A DNA stretch of 64,000 nt from CAWDVB01 sp963824105. Lineage in GTDB: Bacteria; Actinomycetota; Actinomycetes; Propionibacteriales; Nocardioidaceae. Both the position numbers and the translations under genes were made by a program. This document shows, piece after piece, positions 53,933-62,176 of this stretch (the first letter of the stretch is position 1; every line of letters begins with the position of its first letter). The stretch is from positions 353,799 through 417,798 of the forward strand of contig CAWGNN010000010.1 in NCBI GenBank assembly GCA_963824105.1, in the 5' to 3' direction. Below the pieces are notes generated by a model. That model was not told the origin of the DNA. It saw only the letters and a program-made list of their open reading frames with translations, and made no database searches.

Positions 53933-55255
53933 TCAGTTGTGGTGCATCGACCTGACCTCAGCGAGGGCGCCGGCGGCCACGGCCTTCTCGGTGGTCCCGC
54001 AGACCTTCTGCAGCGCGGTGCCGGTGTAGGCGTCGCCCGAGGCGACCTTGGCGTGCCCCTTGTAGGACTGCATCAGGTCCAGGACCCCCTGAACGCCCCC
54101 ACACGTGCGCACCAGGTACGTCACGGCTCCCTGGGCGATCGGGTAGTTCACATCGGGGAACGTGTAGAAGATCGCTGACGGTGGGAGCGAGCTGGTCTGG
54201 GCTGCCTTGACCACGGCATCGTATGCGGAGGTGCTCAGCTGGAGGTCGCTGATCGTGTGTGGCTGCCATCCGACGTACTCGGCAATGCCCTCCACCAGCC
54301 AGGTGGGGGCGAAGTCGTAGTTGTGTAGCACGTAGTGCGTCAGCTCGTGGTGCAGGACGTGGGTGTCCTTCATCAGAGACTGGGTGTACTGGGGGTTCAG
54401 CGCGATGGCCCACAGGACGTTCTTGCCGGTGCGATCGCCGTTCTCGTCCAGCGTGGAGATGGGGAAGGTGATGGCGGCGGTGTCCATCGTCGCTGTCGAC
54501 CATTCGAAGCCGTTCCCCGTGTTGCTGGTCGCGTCGACCAGGAGGCGGAGCGGGGTGTGGAGGCCGACGACGCCGTCGACGAACGCGACCCCCTGGGCGA
54601 TGGCCTTGGCCAGGCCAGGAGCCTGGGAGGCGGCCGACTCGTCGATCACCACCACCAGGTTTCCCTGTCGCGCGAGGGCGATGGGGCCCGGAGCCCAGGG
54701 GCGTTCCTGGCTCGGATGGGCGTAGCTGCTGGGCTGGTTGTCGAACTCCTCGGCGGCGAGCAGCCACTGACCGTCGTGCTGGACGAAGGTGAAGTTCACC
54801 TGGTTGCCGATCGGCTGGGCGCTCACGCCCGGGATCATCACGTCCTCGACGACGATCGGCCGGAGCAACGGGTCATTGGTCTTGAGGTCGGCAGCGGTCA
54901 GTGCGGTGTGGACGACCTGGTAGCTGATGTCGGTGACCTGGAGCTTGACCAGGTTGGCGAACTCGGTGTTCTGCTGGTCGACGAACGTCTGGTCGCTGGT
55001 GTCGAGGGTGGCGTCGAACGCCGCCTGGTCGTTGTCGGCGATTGCTCGGGCCCGCTCGTCGAGGAGAGTCTTGATCTCGTCGAAGGCGGGGTCGCTGGAG
55101 GTCCAGATCTTCGGAGCTGTGATGGACGCCGTGGGTGTCGGCGAGCTCACTGTGGTCGGCGTCGCGCCCGGGGCGGTGGAGGTGCAGGAGGCGGTCGTGA
55201 GTGCCAGCAGCGCGGCCACGACGGCAGTGCGAGCCGCACGCGGCCTGATCTGCAC
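53933..55255 (-). CDS. lipoprotein with gluzincin metallopeptidase site
   Basis: 440 residues from the GTG at 55255 (GAGGGAG about 6 nt upstream). The lipobox is ALTTASC, so the protein is lipid-anchored outside. Residues 70-175 look like an NTF2-type or conserved extracellular domain (YQVVHTALTAADLKTNDPLL, VNFTFVQHDGQWLLA). Residues about 300-320 carry the zinc motif HELTH, with Glu in WLVEGIAEYV, as in membrane-associated minigluzincins. It is not a classical family I recognise; peptidase activity is inferred from the motif. Confidence 0.8.
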   Translation of the reverse strand: MQIRPRAARTAVVAALLALTTASCTSTAPGATPTTVSSPTPTASITAPKIWTSSDPAFDEIKTLLDERARAIADNDQAAFDATLDTSDQTFVDQQNTEFANLVKLQVTDISYQVVHTALTAADLKTNDPLLRPIVVEDVMIPGVSAQPIGNQVNFTFVQHDGQWLLAAEEFDNQPSSYAHPSQERPWAPGPIALARQGNLVVVIDESAASQAPGLAKAIAQGVAFVDGVVGLHTPLRLLVDATSNTGNGFEWSTATMDTAAITFPISTLDENGDRTGKNVLWAIALNPQYTQSLMKDTHVLHHELTHYVLHNYDFAPTWLVEGIAEYVGWQPHTISDLQLSTSAYDAVVKAAQTSSLPPSAIFYTFPDVNYPIAQGAVTYLVRTCGGVQGVLDLMQSYKGHAKVASGDAYTGTALQKVCGTTEKAVAAGALAEVRSMHHN

Positions 55256-55391
55256 GCTGGTCTCCCTCTGGTGGGCGGTCCGGGGAGCCCCAGCGTAGTC
55301 AGCGGTCCATGCGGCAGCCGGGTGCTCAACTCCCGGCTTACCTGCCAGGGGGAACTCCTCACCGGTCCGGCACCTCTGCCACAATCGCGGC

Positions 55392-55889
55392 ATGCGCGTA
55401 CACCTGGGATCTGACCACGCCGGGCTCGAGCTGAAGGACCATCTGATGGCGTGGCTCGCCGACCACGGCTACGAGGCGGTCGACCACGGGCCGTTCGTCT
55501 ATGACGCCGTCGACGACTACCCGGTCTTCTGCCTGCGAGCCGCGGCGGGGGTGGCGGCCGACCAGGAGGAGGGGCTGGACAGCCTCGGGGTGGTCATCGG
55601 CGGCTCGGGGAACGGGGAGCAGATGGCCGCCAACAAGGTGCCGGGCGTGCGCGCGGCCCTGGTCTGGAGCGAGGAGATCGCGGTCCTAGCCCGCGAGCAC
55701 AACGACGCCAACGTCATCTCGGTCGGCGGTCGCATGCACTCCCTGCAGGACATGACCCGCTTCGTCGAGGTCTTCCTGCAGACGCCCTTCTCCCACGACG
55801 AGCGGCACATCCGCCGGATCGGCCAGATCTCGGACTACGAGAAGACCGGGGATCTCCCGCCGCTGCCGGACTCGGCGCTCGGTCACTGA
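55392..55889 (+). CDS. rpiB: ribose-5-phosphate isomerase B
   Basis: 165 residues. Converts ribulose-5- and ribose-5-phosphate in the pentose phosphate pathway. SDHAGLELKDHLMAWL at the N terminus, GGSGNGEQMAANKVPGVRAALVW (active-site loop) and NVISVGGRM are typical; the usual active-site Cys of E. coli RpiB is replaced by Ser (GGSGNG), as in mycobacterial RpiB, where Glu (E in GNGEQ) is the base. ATG has CACAAT at -12 to -7. Confidence 0.94.
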   Translation: MRVHLGSDHAGLELKDHLMAWLADHGYEAVDHGPFVYDAVDDYPVFCLRAAAGVAADQEEGLDSLGVVIGGSGNGEQMAANKVPGVRAALVWSEEIAVLAREHNDANVISVGGRMHSLQDMTRFVEVFLQTPFSHDERHIRRIGQISDYEKTGDLPPLPDSALGH

Positions 55890-55891
55890 CG

Positions 55892-56710
55892 GTGCCCGAG
55901 GGGCACACCCTTCGCCGGCTGGCGCTAGACCTCGGTGAGGCCTTCGGTGGCCGACCGGTCCGGGTCAGCAGCCCTCAGGGCAGGTTCGTCGCGGAGGCCG
56001 AGCTCCTCGACCGGACCCGGCTCGTCGCGGCGGAGTCGGCAGGCAAGCACCTCTTCCTCGAGTTCGACGGCTCCCACGTCGTCCACATCCACCTCGGCCT
56101 GATCGGTCGCTTCGACATCACGGCCGGGCCACCGGCGCTCCCATCCGACACGGTGCGGTTTCGGCTGGTCGGCCCCTCGGCGTACGCCGATCTGCGCGCC
56201 GCCACCCGGTGCGACCTGATCGGCCCGGCGCGGCGCGACGAGGTTGTGGCCGGCCTCGGGCCGGACCCGTTGCGTCCGAACGCCGACCCCTCGTCGGCGT
56301 GGCGCCGGATCTCGCACAGTGAGCGGCCGATCGGCGACCTGCTGATGGACCAGGCCGTGCTGGCCGGAGTCGGCAACGTCTACCGGGCCGAGGTGCTCTT
56401 CCGGCACAAGATCCACCCGCTCCGCCCCGGACGGAGGCTGCGCCGCGCGCAGTGGCAGGCGATCTGGGACGACCTGGTCGGGCTCATGGCCGAGGGGGTC
56501 CGTACCGGGCGGATCGACACCGTGCGTCCCGAGCACACACCGGAGGCGATGGGGCGGCCTCCCCGGCGTGACGACCACGGGGGAGAGGTCTACGTCTACC
56601 GCCGCGCCGGTCTGCCCTGCCACGTGTGCGGGTCGCTTGTCCGCACCGGCGACCTGAAGGGGCGCAACTCCTTCTGGTGCCCGCGGTGCCAGCACGCCAG
56701 CCCATCCTGA
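55892..56710 (+). CDS. Fpg/Nei family DNA glycosylase
   Basis: 272 residues. After removal of Met the N terminus is PEGHTLRR, with catalytic Pro and Glu; the His at position 4 instead of Leu/Pro points to the Nei2-like actinobacterial branch. The helix-two-turn-helix is in VLAGVGNVYRAEVLF, and the C-terminal zinc finger is CHVC...CPRC. It removes oxidised bases, cutting the backbone. GTG starts 2 nt after the rpiB stop. Confidence 0.93.
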   Translation: MPEGHTLRRLALDLGEAFGGRPVRVSSPQGRFVAEAELLDRTRLVAAESAGKHLFLEFDGSHVVHIHLGLIGRFDITAGPPALPSDTVRFRLVGPSAYADLRAATRCDLIGPARRDEVVAGLGPDPLRPNADPSSAWRRISHSERPIGDLLMDQAVLAGVGNVYRAEVLFRHKIHPLRPGRRLRRAQWQAIWDDLVGLMAEGVRTGRIDTVRPEHTPEAMGRPPRRDDHGGEVYVYRRAGLPCHVCGSLVRTGDLKGRNSFWCPRCQHASPS

Positions 56711-56803
56711 GGTGGCGGGTTCACACCTCGGCCCCCGTCACCCCTCAACATCACTGCATCCCTGCCGATCCATGGGTGGTGTGAGCGCTGGGAAGGGGCC
56801 GAG

Positions 56804-57058
56804 ATGGCGAAGCTCGAGATCCTGGGCGCGGTCGGCGGCCAGAGCTACTCGACGATGTGCGAGACCGACCAGGAGGCGATCCACAAGGCCCGCCTGGTCG
56901 AGACCGAGTTCCGCCACAAGGGCGGGATCTGGGTGAAGTTCGAGCGTGGGAAACTCCGGGACTCCTTCGGGGCGAGCCTGGTCTGGTTCCCGGCCAGCTC
57001 GCAGGTGCGGATCACCTTCGACGACGAGATCCCGGCCGACTTCGACGCTTTCGCGTAG
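56804..57058 (+). CDS. small conserved protein of unknown function
   Basis: 84 residues, alpha/beta with LEILGAVGGQSYSTMCETDQEA at the N terminus, a basic middle (FRHKGGIWVKFERGKLRDSF) and an acidic end (DDEIPADFDAF). No family recognised and no membrane helix. AAGGGG lies about 7 nt before the ATG. Codon use matches its neighbours. Confidence 0.75.
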   Translation: MAKLEILGAVGGQSYSTMCETDQEAIHKARLVETEFRHKGGIWVKFERGKLRDSFGASLVWFPASSQVRITFDDEIPADFDAFA

Positions 57059-57100
57059 TTTGATCGGAGCAAGCTGGTTTCACGGGGGAGTGGATTGGCG

Positions 57101-58282
57101 ATGGCGCAATCGAAGATGGCGCGCGGCGCGAGCGTGCTTGCGGTCGTGCTGCTGGCGCTGACCGGGTGCACGACTGGGCAGGGCACGTCCTCGCAGACGT
57201 CCAGCAGCTCGACCGCCGAGACCAGATCCTCTGCCTCCCCGACCTCATCGGCCCCGGTCGGATCGATCTCTCTCGAGACCGTCCGGACGTTCACGTTGCG
57301 GAACCGCCGGAGCCTGGGGCTGGCCCTCACCGGGAACGCCGCCTTCGTCTCGGCGAGCCCTCCGGGCGGCGACAGGCCGAGCCAGGTGCTGCGCCTGGAC
57401 CTGTCCTCCGGGAAGCAGTCACTGGTGGCCAGCTCCCACTGGAGCTCGGGCGAGATCGACTCCGTGGCGGCGTCTGGAAACTGGATCGTCTGGGTGGACC
57501 AGTCCGACCTCCTCAGCACCGGGGGACCCGGCGGGAGTACGACGGTCCTGTGGCGAGTCTGGGCGAAGAACCTGACGAGCGGCCGCCGGATCCTGCTCGA
57601 CACCAACGGCTCGACACCCGATCCCCTGCCTCCCGCGCTGGTGGCCGGGGATGGCTACGTCGGCTGGACGATCCTGACCGGACGGACGGTGCGAAGCCCC
57701 ATCTGGAAGCCGGGGTGGGCGCACTCACGGACACTCTCCCTCCCGGTGAAGGCGTACGGCCCGTCGGCCATCGCCGACGGGAAGGTGATCTTCCTTCGCT
57801 ACGCGAAGACCAAGCTGGGTCGCCGCTACGGCCTGGGCGACTGCTGGTCCTACCCGCTCCGCGGGAAGGGGAGCCTTCAGCAGCTGACCCACTCCGGGCT
57901 CGTGCAGAGATGCCACGCTTCGGGAACTGACCTGGTGTGGACCGAGCACATCGACCCGGCGACGCACGACTCGCTCACCGTGCGTGACGCGGCGGACGAC
58001 GCGTACGAGCTCAAGACGGTGAGCCTCGAGGGCGCGACCGAGCCCCGCACGATCCACGAAGGGAGCATGCAGGCCGACCCCGTCGTCGGGTCCGGCTTCA
58101 CGCTGTGGTTCCCCTCCGGTCCGGCGCAGGTGTCGGCGTTGGACTCGTCGGCGTCCACCTCCTTCAAGGGAGGCGGTCTCGCGTGGTGGGCCGCGACGCA
58201 CGGGAACCTGGTGGCGTACCCCCGTGAGGGGAAGAGGTCGACGACCGTGAGCGTGGTCCGAGTGACCATGAGCGGTCCGTAG
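57101..58282 (+). CDS. propeller-like lipoprotein of unknown function
   Basis: 393 residues. Lipobox LLALTGC (Cys near residue 22), then a long Ser/Thr linker (GQGTSSQTSSSSTAETRSS) typical of exported lipoproteins. The remainder has repeated strands with SGNWIVWVDQ, AGDGYVGWTIL, IADGKVIFLRY, ASGTDLVWTEH and GSGFTLWFP, spaced about 60 residues, as in a six-bladed TolB-like propeller. No catalytic residues seen. GGGGGAG lies about 10 nt before ATG 57101; TTG 57095 is an alternative. Confidence 0.75.
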   Translation: MAQSKMARGASVLAVVLLALTGCTTGQGTSSQTSSSSTAETRSSASPTSSAPVGSISLETVRTFTLRNRRSLGLALTGNAAFVSASPPGGDRPSQVLRLDLSSGKQSLVASSHWSSGEIDSVAASGNWIVWVDQSDLLSTGGPGGSTTVLWRVWAKNLTSGRRILLDTNGSTPDPLPPALVAGDGYVGWTILTGRTVRSPIWKPGWAHSRTLSLPVKAYGPSAIADGKVIFLRYAKTKLGRRYGLGDCWSYPLRGKGSLQQLTHSGLVQRCHASGTDLVWTEHIDPATHDSLTVRDAADDAYELKTVSLEGATEPRTIHEGSMQADPVVGSGFTLWFPSGPAQVSALDSSASTSFKGGGLAWWAATHGNLVAYPREGKRSTTVSVVRVTMSGP

Positions 58283-58327
58283 GTCCCGGGTCGGCCGGGG
58301 GCGCGGGCACGGGACCGGTGGGCACGC

Positions 58328-58375
58328 AAATTGGGTGGTGGGCACGAGGAATTCCTCGTGCCCACCACCCAATTT
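58328..58375. terminator. 48-bp perfect palindrome
   Basis: Two 24-base arms meet without a loop at GAATTC (58349-58354). The arms begin AAATTGGGTGGTGGGCACGA and end with the complement, followed by TTTTC. It lies 45 bp after the lipoprotein stop and could terminate transcription from both sides. A second, imperfect inverted repeat (TTTTCA...TGAAAA) follows at once. Confidence 0.8.
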
Positions 58376-58531
58376 TCAGGTTAACGTGAAAAATTGCCCT
58401 GCCGATGGGAGGGGTCTTCGCTGTTTGCGTTTCCGCAGGTGGGCCCGGGTTTTCTGCGAGGGAGTTCGATGGATTGCACCCACCGGGTTCGAAATCAGCA
58501 CCCATGGTTGCCGGCCAGGAGCTGGGTCGCC

Positions 58532-58984
58532 CTACGACTGGCGTGTGCGCCGTCGCAGCTTGCGCATGAGGGGAGTGCTCTCCAGCCAGGTGGCGGGTTC
58601 GACCTCGGTCATCGCGGGCGCCCCGGCAGCGATGGCCGCCCGCTCGGCTCCAATGCGACCCAACAGGGCGTCGCCGACCATCTGCAGAGTGCAGGCCCGG
58701 AGGGCCCCGAGGTAGAAGTACTCAGTGTGGGTCTCCAAGAAGCTGATCACGTTCCTGACGTAGGCCTCGGTCATCTCATCGATTAGGTGAGGCTTGCCGG
58801 CGAAGTCGACCCAGAACACGGCTTGATCGAAAACGCGGAGATCAATCTTCCCGGGTCCGTACTGCCTGAAAGCTGTGAAGGGCTTCTCGCCGGGCCAGAG
58901 ATCACGGTCTGCCGGAACGAGGCCTGGGGGATAGGGAGGGTTCGGCCATGGCGCCAACGGTGTCGCTCCCACTCCGTCACGCAT
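58532..58984 (-). CDS. small protein of unknown function, phage-type
   Basis: 150 residues. NPPYPPGLVPADRDLWPGEKPFTAFRQYGPGKIDLRVFDQAVFWVDFAGKPHLIDEM (in parts) leads into VRNVISFLETHTEYFY and ends in WLESTPLMRKLRRRT. The pattern of a short aromatic/Pro-rich N terminus with a MxxxYxxNVIxFL helix is one I associate with actinophage proteins of unknown role, but I cannot name a family. No membrane helix or signal peptide. ATG start. First coding region after the large palindrome. Confidence 0.6.
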   Translation of the reverse strand: MRDGVGATPLAPWPNPPYPPGLVPADRDLWPGEKPFTAFRQYGPGKIDLRVFDQAVFWVDFAGKPHLIDEMTEAYVRNVISFLETHTEYFYLGALRACTLQMVGDALLGRIGAERAAIAAGAPAMTEVEPATWLESTPLMRKLRRRTRQS

Positions 58985-59064
58985 TGATCCCGATGATCGG
59001 CTGTGCCATCGGCCGACCGGGTTCGCGGTCGGGGGTGTCGGGTCTAGTCCATCGCGGTTGAGCC

Positions 59065-59769
59065 CTACCGTGCGGAGGCGCTCTGCATGAGCTGCTCGGC
59101 GTATTCGACTGCCACGCCGTGGACCAGGTCAGGGGTCAGCACGCGGTAGCCGAAGATCAGCATCGCCAGGCTCACCACCGAGTCGACGATCAAGAGAGGG
59201 GTCGACATGGAGGTGCCGAAACTGCGGTCGGCGAGGATGAGGGCCAGGGCGATCACGAACACGGTGCCACCGACGATCATGACGCCCGGCCGGATCCCGT
59301 ACAGGTTGCGCCACAGGCCGTAGTGGCGGACCTCCCGGGCCAGGTGGGGGTCGTCGGCGAGCTTCTTCCGGGTGACCCGCACGGCCGCGTCGTACCGCTG
59401 ATCAGCTCGGTCTGGGTCGTCCAGTTCCTCCGCTGGGCTCGGCAGCTCGACTCCCGACAGTCGGGTGATTGCGGTGCGCCGGGTCCCCCGGAGTACGGGG
59501 TTGCCCTCCGTGGCCGCCGACTTGGGGTGGTGTCGAAGAAGGTCCGTGGTCGGGGGTCCACCCCAGGTGCGGAAGAGCTCCGCCTGCTTGCGCTTGCCGT
59601 ATCTCCTCACCAGATCGGTGAGGAGATACGGCAGCCCCGCTCCTGCGACCACACCCAGGAGCAGCTTCCACCAGTCCTGGGTGCCGGCGACGGCGATGGC
59701 GAGCACCGAGGCGGGCATCATTGCGATGTAGGCCGGGTAGAGCCGAGCGATGCGGTCGTAGGTGTCCAT
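59065..59769 (-). CDS. four-helix membrane protein, partner of the MBL-fold protein
   Basis: 234 residues with two N-terminal transmembrane helices (about 14-30 and 35-53), a charged cytoplasmic middle of about 100 residues (GKRKQAELFRTWGG, DDPDRADQRYDAAVRVTRKKLADD) and two C-terminal helices (about 161-181 and 187-208). It is 5 bp after the stop of the MBL-fold gene, so the two form an operon. Family not recognised. The layout, helical pairs around a soluble linker, is like membrane effectors of bacterial conflict systems, but that is inference. Confidence 0.7.
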   Translation of the reverse strand: MDTYDRIARLYPAYIAMMPASVLAIAVAGTQDWWKLLLGVVAGAGLPYLLTDLVRRYGKRKQAELFRTWGGPPTTDLLRHHPKSAATEGNPVLRGTRRTAITRLSGVELPSPAEELDDPDRADQRYDAAVRVTRKKLADDPHLAREVRHYGLWRNLYGIRPGVMIVGGTVFVIALALILADRSFGTSMSTPLLIVDSVVSLAMLIFGYRVLTPDLVHGVAVEYAEQLMQSASAR

Positions 59770-59774
59770 CGGGC

Positions 59775-60827
59775 TCAGGCAGCGCCGGACGCCGTGTCCG
59801 TGTCGGACTCGTCGAGCCAGCCCAGCGGCTGGGACGTGGTGTACCCCGAGCGTGCCGGGGCGTCCGGAGAGCGCCAGTGCAGGTTGTTGCCGCCGGTGGT
59901 GTGGACGGGGTAGCCACGGCGCTTGATCGCGTTGGCGACCTCCGGCCGGGGATGGTCGTCCGCCTCCTGGGCCACGCTCGCGACCGCGATGCCCTGATCA
60001 GGCTGGTGCCTGGGCCCGAGGAAGCGGTCGAGGAGCTCGGGAGTGAGGTTGTGGCGGGAGCCGTGGTGCGGGACGTGGAACATGTCGATCGGCCTCTGGT
60101 CACGACCGGCGGCGTAGAGCAGGTCGGCGGCCTCGGTCAGCGCCGGCGCACCAGCGTCACCGGTGAACAGCATGCGCTTGTTGTCGTCCCTGAGGTAGAG
60201 GTCCAGCACGATGGACATGTTGTTCCGCGGGTTGGTCCCGCCGTTGTCCCCGGTCATGGTCTCGCCGGGGTCTCCGAACAGGCTCTTGACGCGACGGACA
60301 ACCGCTGATGCGATCCGTGGGGCGGCTTTGGTGAACCTCGAGGCCGAGGACCGCTCCAGGGCGCGCTGGGCCGCGAGCTGCTTCAGGTAGAAGTCCTTGC
60401 TGGGGCCGGCGATCATCATGGCCCCCCCGAAGAGCTCGGTGCCACCGAACAGATCATCGAGAACCTTGACGCCCTCGCGCTTGGCGACGGTCACGAGCTC
60501 CTCGATCCGGCTGGCGCTGACGCCGTCGTCGTCGCTGTACCCGTACGAGGCGGGCCGATGAACAAGGAGATCGGTGACGATCAACTGCTCGAGCACGGCC
60601 GACAGGCCGCCGATGTGGTCCTGGTCCGGGTGGGTCGACACGACAAGGTCGACCCTGGTCCCGTAGTGGGTGCGGATGAGGTCCACGAACTGCTGACCGT
60701 TGGACGAGAACCCCCCGTCGATGACCACGACGGCGGGGCGGCCGGTGTCGGGGCGGGTGAAGCGCAGCACGACCGCGTCGCCTGAGTGTGAGTTCTCGCC
60801 AACGGCGAGATAGTCGACTTCGAACAT
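59775..60827 (-). CDS. soluble ComEC-like metallo-beta-lactamase-fold protein
   Basis: 350 residues. Metal motifs are in order: THPDQDHIGG (Asp in place of the third-position His, as in the ComEC-type branch), FTGDAG and VPHHGSRHN. In ComEC this domain is a nuclease attached to a membrane channel; here it is separate, and the membrane part is supplied by the next gene, which is unrelated to the ComEC channel. The insert at about 125-180 is unusual (ELFGGAMMIAGPSKDFYLKQL). ATG 60827 follows AAGGA 7 nt upstream, and that site lies in a 13-bp inverted repeat. Confidence 0.8.
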   Translation of the reverse strand: MFEVDYLAVGENSHSGDAVVLRFTRPDTGRPAVVVIDGGFSSNGQQFVDLIRTHYGTRVDLVVSTHPDQDHIGGLSAVLEQLIVTDLLVHRPASYGYSDDDGVSASRIEELVTVAKREGVKVLDDLFGGTELFGGAMMIAGPSKDFYLKQLAAQRALERSSASRFTKAAPRIASAVVRRVKSLFGDPGETMTGDNGGTNPRNNMSIVLDLYLRDDNKRMLFTGDAGAPALTEAADLLYAAGRDQRPIDMFHVPHHGSRHNLTPELLDRFLGPRHQPDQGIAVASVAQEADDHPRPEVANAIKRRGYPVHTTGGNNLHWRSPDAPARSGYTTSQPLGWLDESDTDTASGAA

Positions 60828-60891
60828 TGGTGTGTCCTTCTTTCTGGAGTCGGTCGCCGGACGACCCCAGCCCGAGATGAAGGACACACCA
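60828..60891 (-). promoter_or_regulatory. hairpin leader sequestering the MBL gene's ribosome binding site
   Basis: TGGTGTGTCCTTC (60828-60840) and GAAGGACACACCA (60879-60891) are perfect 13-bp complements, 38 bp apart. On the minus-strand mRNA the downstream arm contains the ribosome site AAGGA and ends against the ATG at 60827. The loop has a further 5-bp stem (GGTCG/CGACC). If folded, translation of the MBL gene is blocked. Confidence 0.6.
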
Positions 60892-61291
60892 TCAGATAGT
60901 GGCGAATGGCTTGCTGGGCCTGACGCCACGGGTACTCTCGGGGTTGTCAGGCCAATGACACCCGTTGAGGCCCTGGTGGCGAGTCTTCCGGCTCGGTGCC
61001 GGGGTCTCGCGGCATTTCTGGGGTCCAAGCCTAACCCCGGCCACTTACACGGGCGTAAGTACGACGGCGTAATTCTGTGGACCCGTCTGTGGAAAACGTG
61101 TGGACTCCGACCCTGTGGAAGACCACTGACCCCCGGGGCCTCTTGTGCATCACCAGCCTCTCCCAAATTGTGGACGACACGCGATGTAGGTCGTTCGCCA
61201 AGAGCCTTGACAGTGCTATTGCCGGGGACGAGTCATGGTTTTCGGTGCGGCGCTGATTGCGTCTCGGTGAGGAACACGGACGTTCCGGTGC
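60892..61291. other. intergenic region of the accessory operon
   Basis: About 400 bp without a convincing gene between the MBL leader and the divergent unknown gene. It holds an inverted repeat (ACTTAC, 6 nt, GTAAGT, about 61043-61060) and five TGTGGA motifs. The promoters for both directions must be here, but I cannot place them confidently. Confidence 0.5.
61076..61177. promoter_or_regulatory. cluster of five DnaA-box-like motifs
   Basis: TGTGGA occurs in the same orientation at 61076, 61088, 61099, 61114 and 61169. In reverse complement the second reads TTTTCCACA and the fifth TCGTCCACA, each one mismatch from the actinobacterial DnaA box TTGTCCACA. The first three are 11-12 bp apart, in phase on the helix. 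Confidence 0.5.
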
Positions 61292-62176
61292 ATGACGAAG
61301 GACGACCACACCAGCAACCCGAGCAGTTCGTCGACTCGGGTGTCCGAGCAGGAACTGCGCCGCTACCTCACCGAGTACCGCCCGACGACCATCGATCCGC
61401 AGCACTGGGCGGACGTCGCCGATGAAGCCGCAGAGCTGGTGCTGCGAGCGGGCGTCCTGACGAAGGATCGGGTCAGGAAGGACATGGTGGTGGTGTCTGG
61501 GCTCGTGGCGCACCTTGTCGAGCGCGACCGACCCATCAGCTTGCACGAGGCGCTGAGCGACCAGACCCTGCTGACGTTCGACGCCTCCCTGGGGGCAGCG
61601 CGGGGAACCCGGGAGAACAAGCGGGGTGCCGCCCGCCGCCTCCAGGCCGTCCACGGAGGGCTTCCATGGAGGGCGAAGCGCCATGCGGTGGGGGCCCGGG
61701 CCTCGGCCAGCGTGCCGACCGCCCTCCTCGATGCCCTCGCGCCGCTCCTGGGGGCTGCGAGGCAGAGCGCCGGCGAAGATCGAGACGCGGCTGCCTTTGT
61801 GACCGTCGTCGAGGCGGCCCGACAGGGGCGCCGGAGCGGGACGGGCCTGCCCGCCTTGGACGCCGGCCGCTGGAAGAGCGCGAGGCAGTTCGCGGCCAGC
61901 CAGGGCGCGTCGTTGACACAGAACGCCCTGTGGGCAGCGTTAACGCTGGAGGTGCTCGGCGAGAACACCCCGGTGGCTGTGCTCATCGACCAGTGCAATC
62001 TGACCCGACGTGACCTGGAACTGGCACTTGGCGAGGCTGCTGCGCTTCCCGACGCCCCAGGTCTGCCCAACCACCTCCTGCTTCGGGGACCTCGCGACCT
62101 TCCAGCCTTGCAGCAGTGTCCGGTGTCCCACGGTCCGTCGGTTGATGCCCCCACCCCGGGTACGCACGTTCGGTAG
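61292..62176 (+). CDS. unknown protein of the accessory region
   Basis: 294 residues. Helical, with an N-terminal DNA-binding-like segment (VSEQELRRYLTEYRPTTIDPQHWADVADEAAELVLRAG, in parts) and Arg/Lys-rich GTRENKRGAARRLQAVHGG that recalls helper proteins found beside actinobacterial tyrosine recombinases. I do not recognise a named family. The C-terminal 40 residues (LPNHLLLRGPRDLPAL to GTHVR) look low in content and may be out of the ancestral frame. ATG start. Divergent from the MBL operon. Confidence 0.55.
   Translation: MTKDDHTSNPSSSSTRVSEQELRRYLTEYRPTTIDPQHWADVADEAAELVLRAGVLTKDRVRKDMVVVSGLVAHLVERDRPISLHEALSDQTLLTFDASLGAARGTRENKRGAARRLQAVHGGLPWRAKRHAVGARASASVPTALLDALAPLLGAARQSAGEDRDAAAFVTVVEAARQGRRSGTGLPALDAGRWKSARQFAASQGASLTQNALWAALTLEVLGENTPVAVLIDQCNLTRRDLELALGEAAALPDAPGLPNHLLLRGPRDLPALQQCPVSHGPSVDAPTPGTHVR

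Noticed and set aside
58164..58505. minus-strand frame and its plus-strand twin around the palindrome
   Set aside because: Both strands read MVGTRNSSCPPPN only because the 48-bp palindrome is symmetric; neither frame has coding character.
59775..60827. antibiotic-resistance beta-lactamase
   Set aside because: The THPDQDH and VPHHGS motifs belong to the ComEC-like branch, and there is no signal peptide.
61076..61177. chromosomal origin of replication
   Set aside because: No dnaA, dnaN or other origin genes are near and only five imperfect boxes are present.
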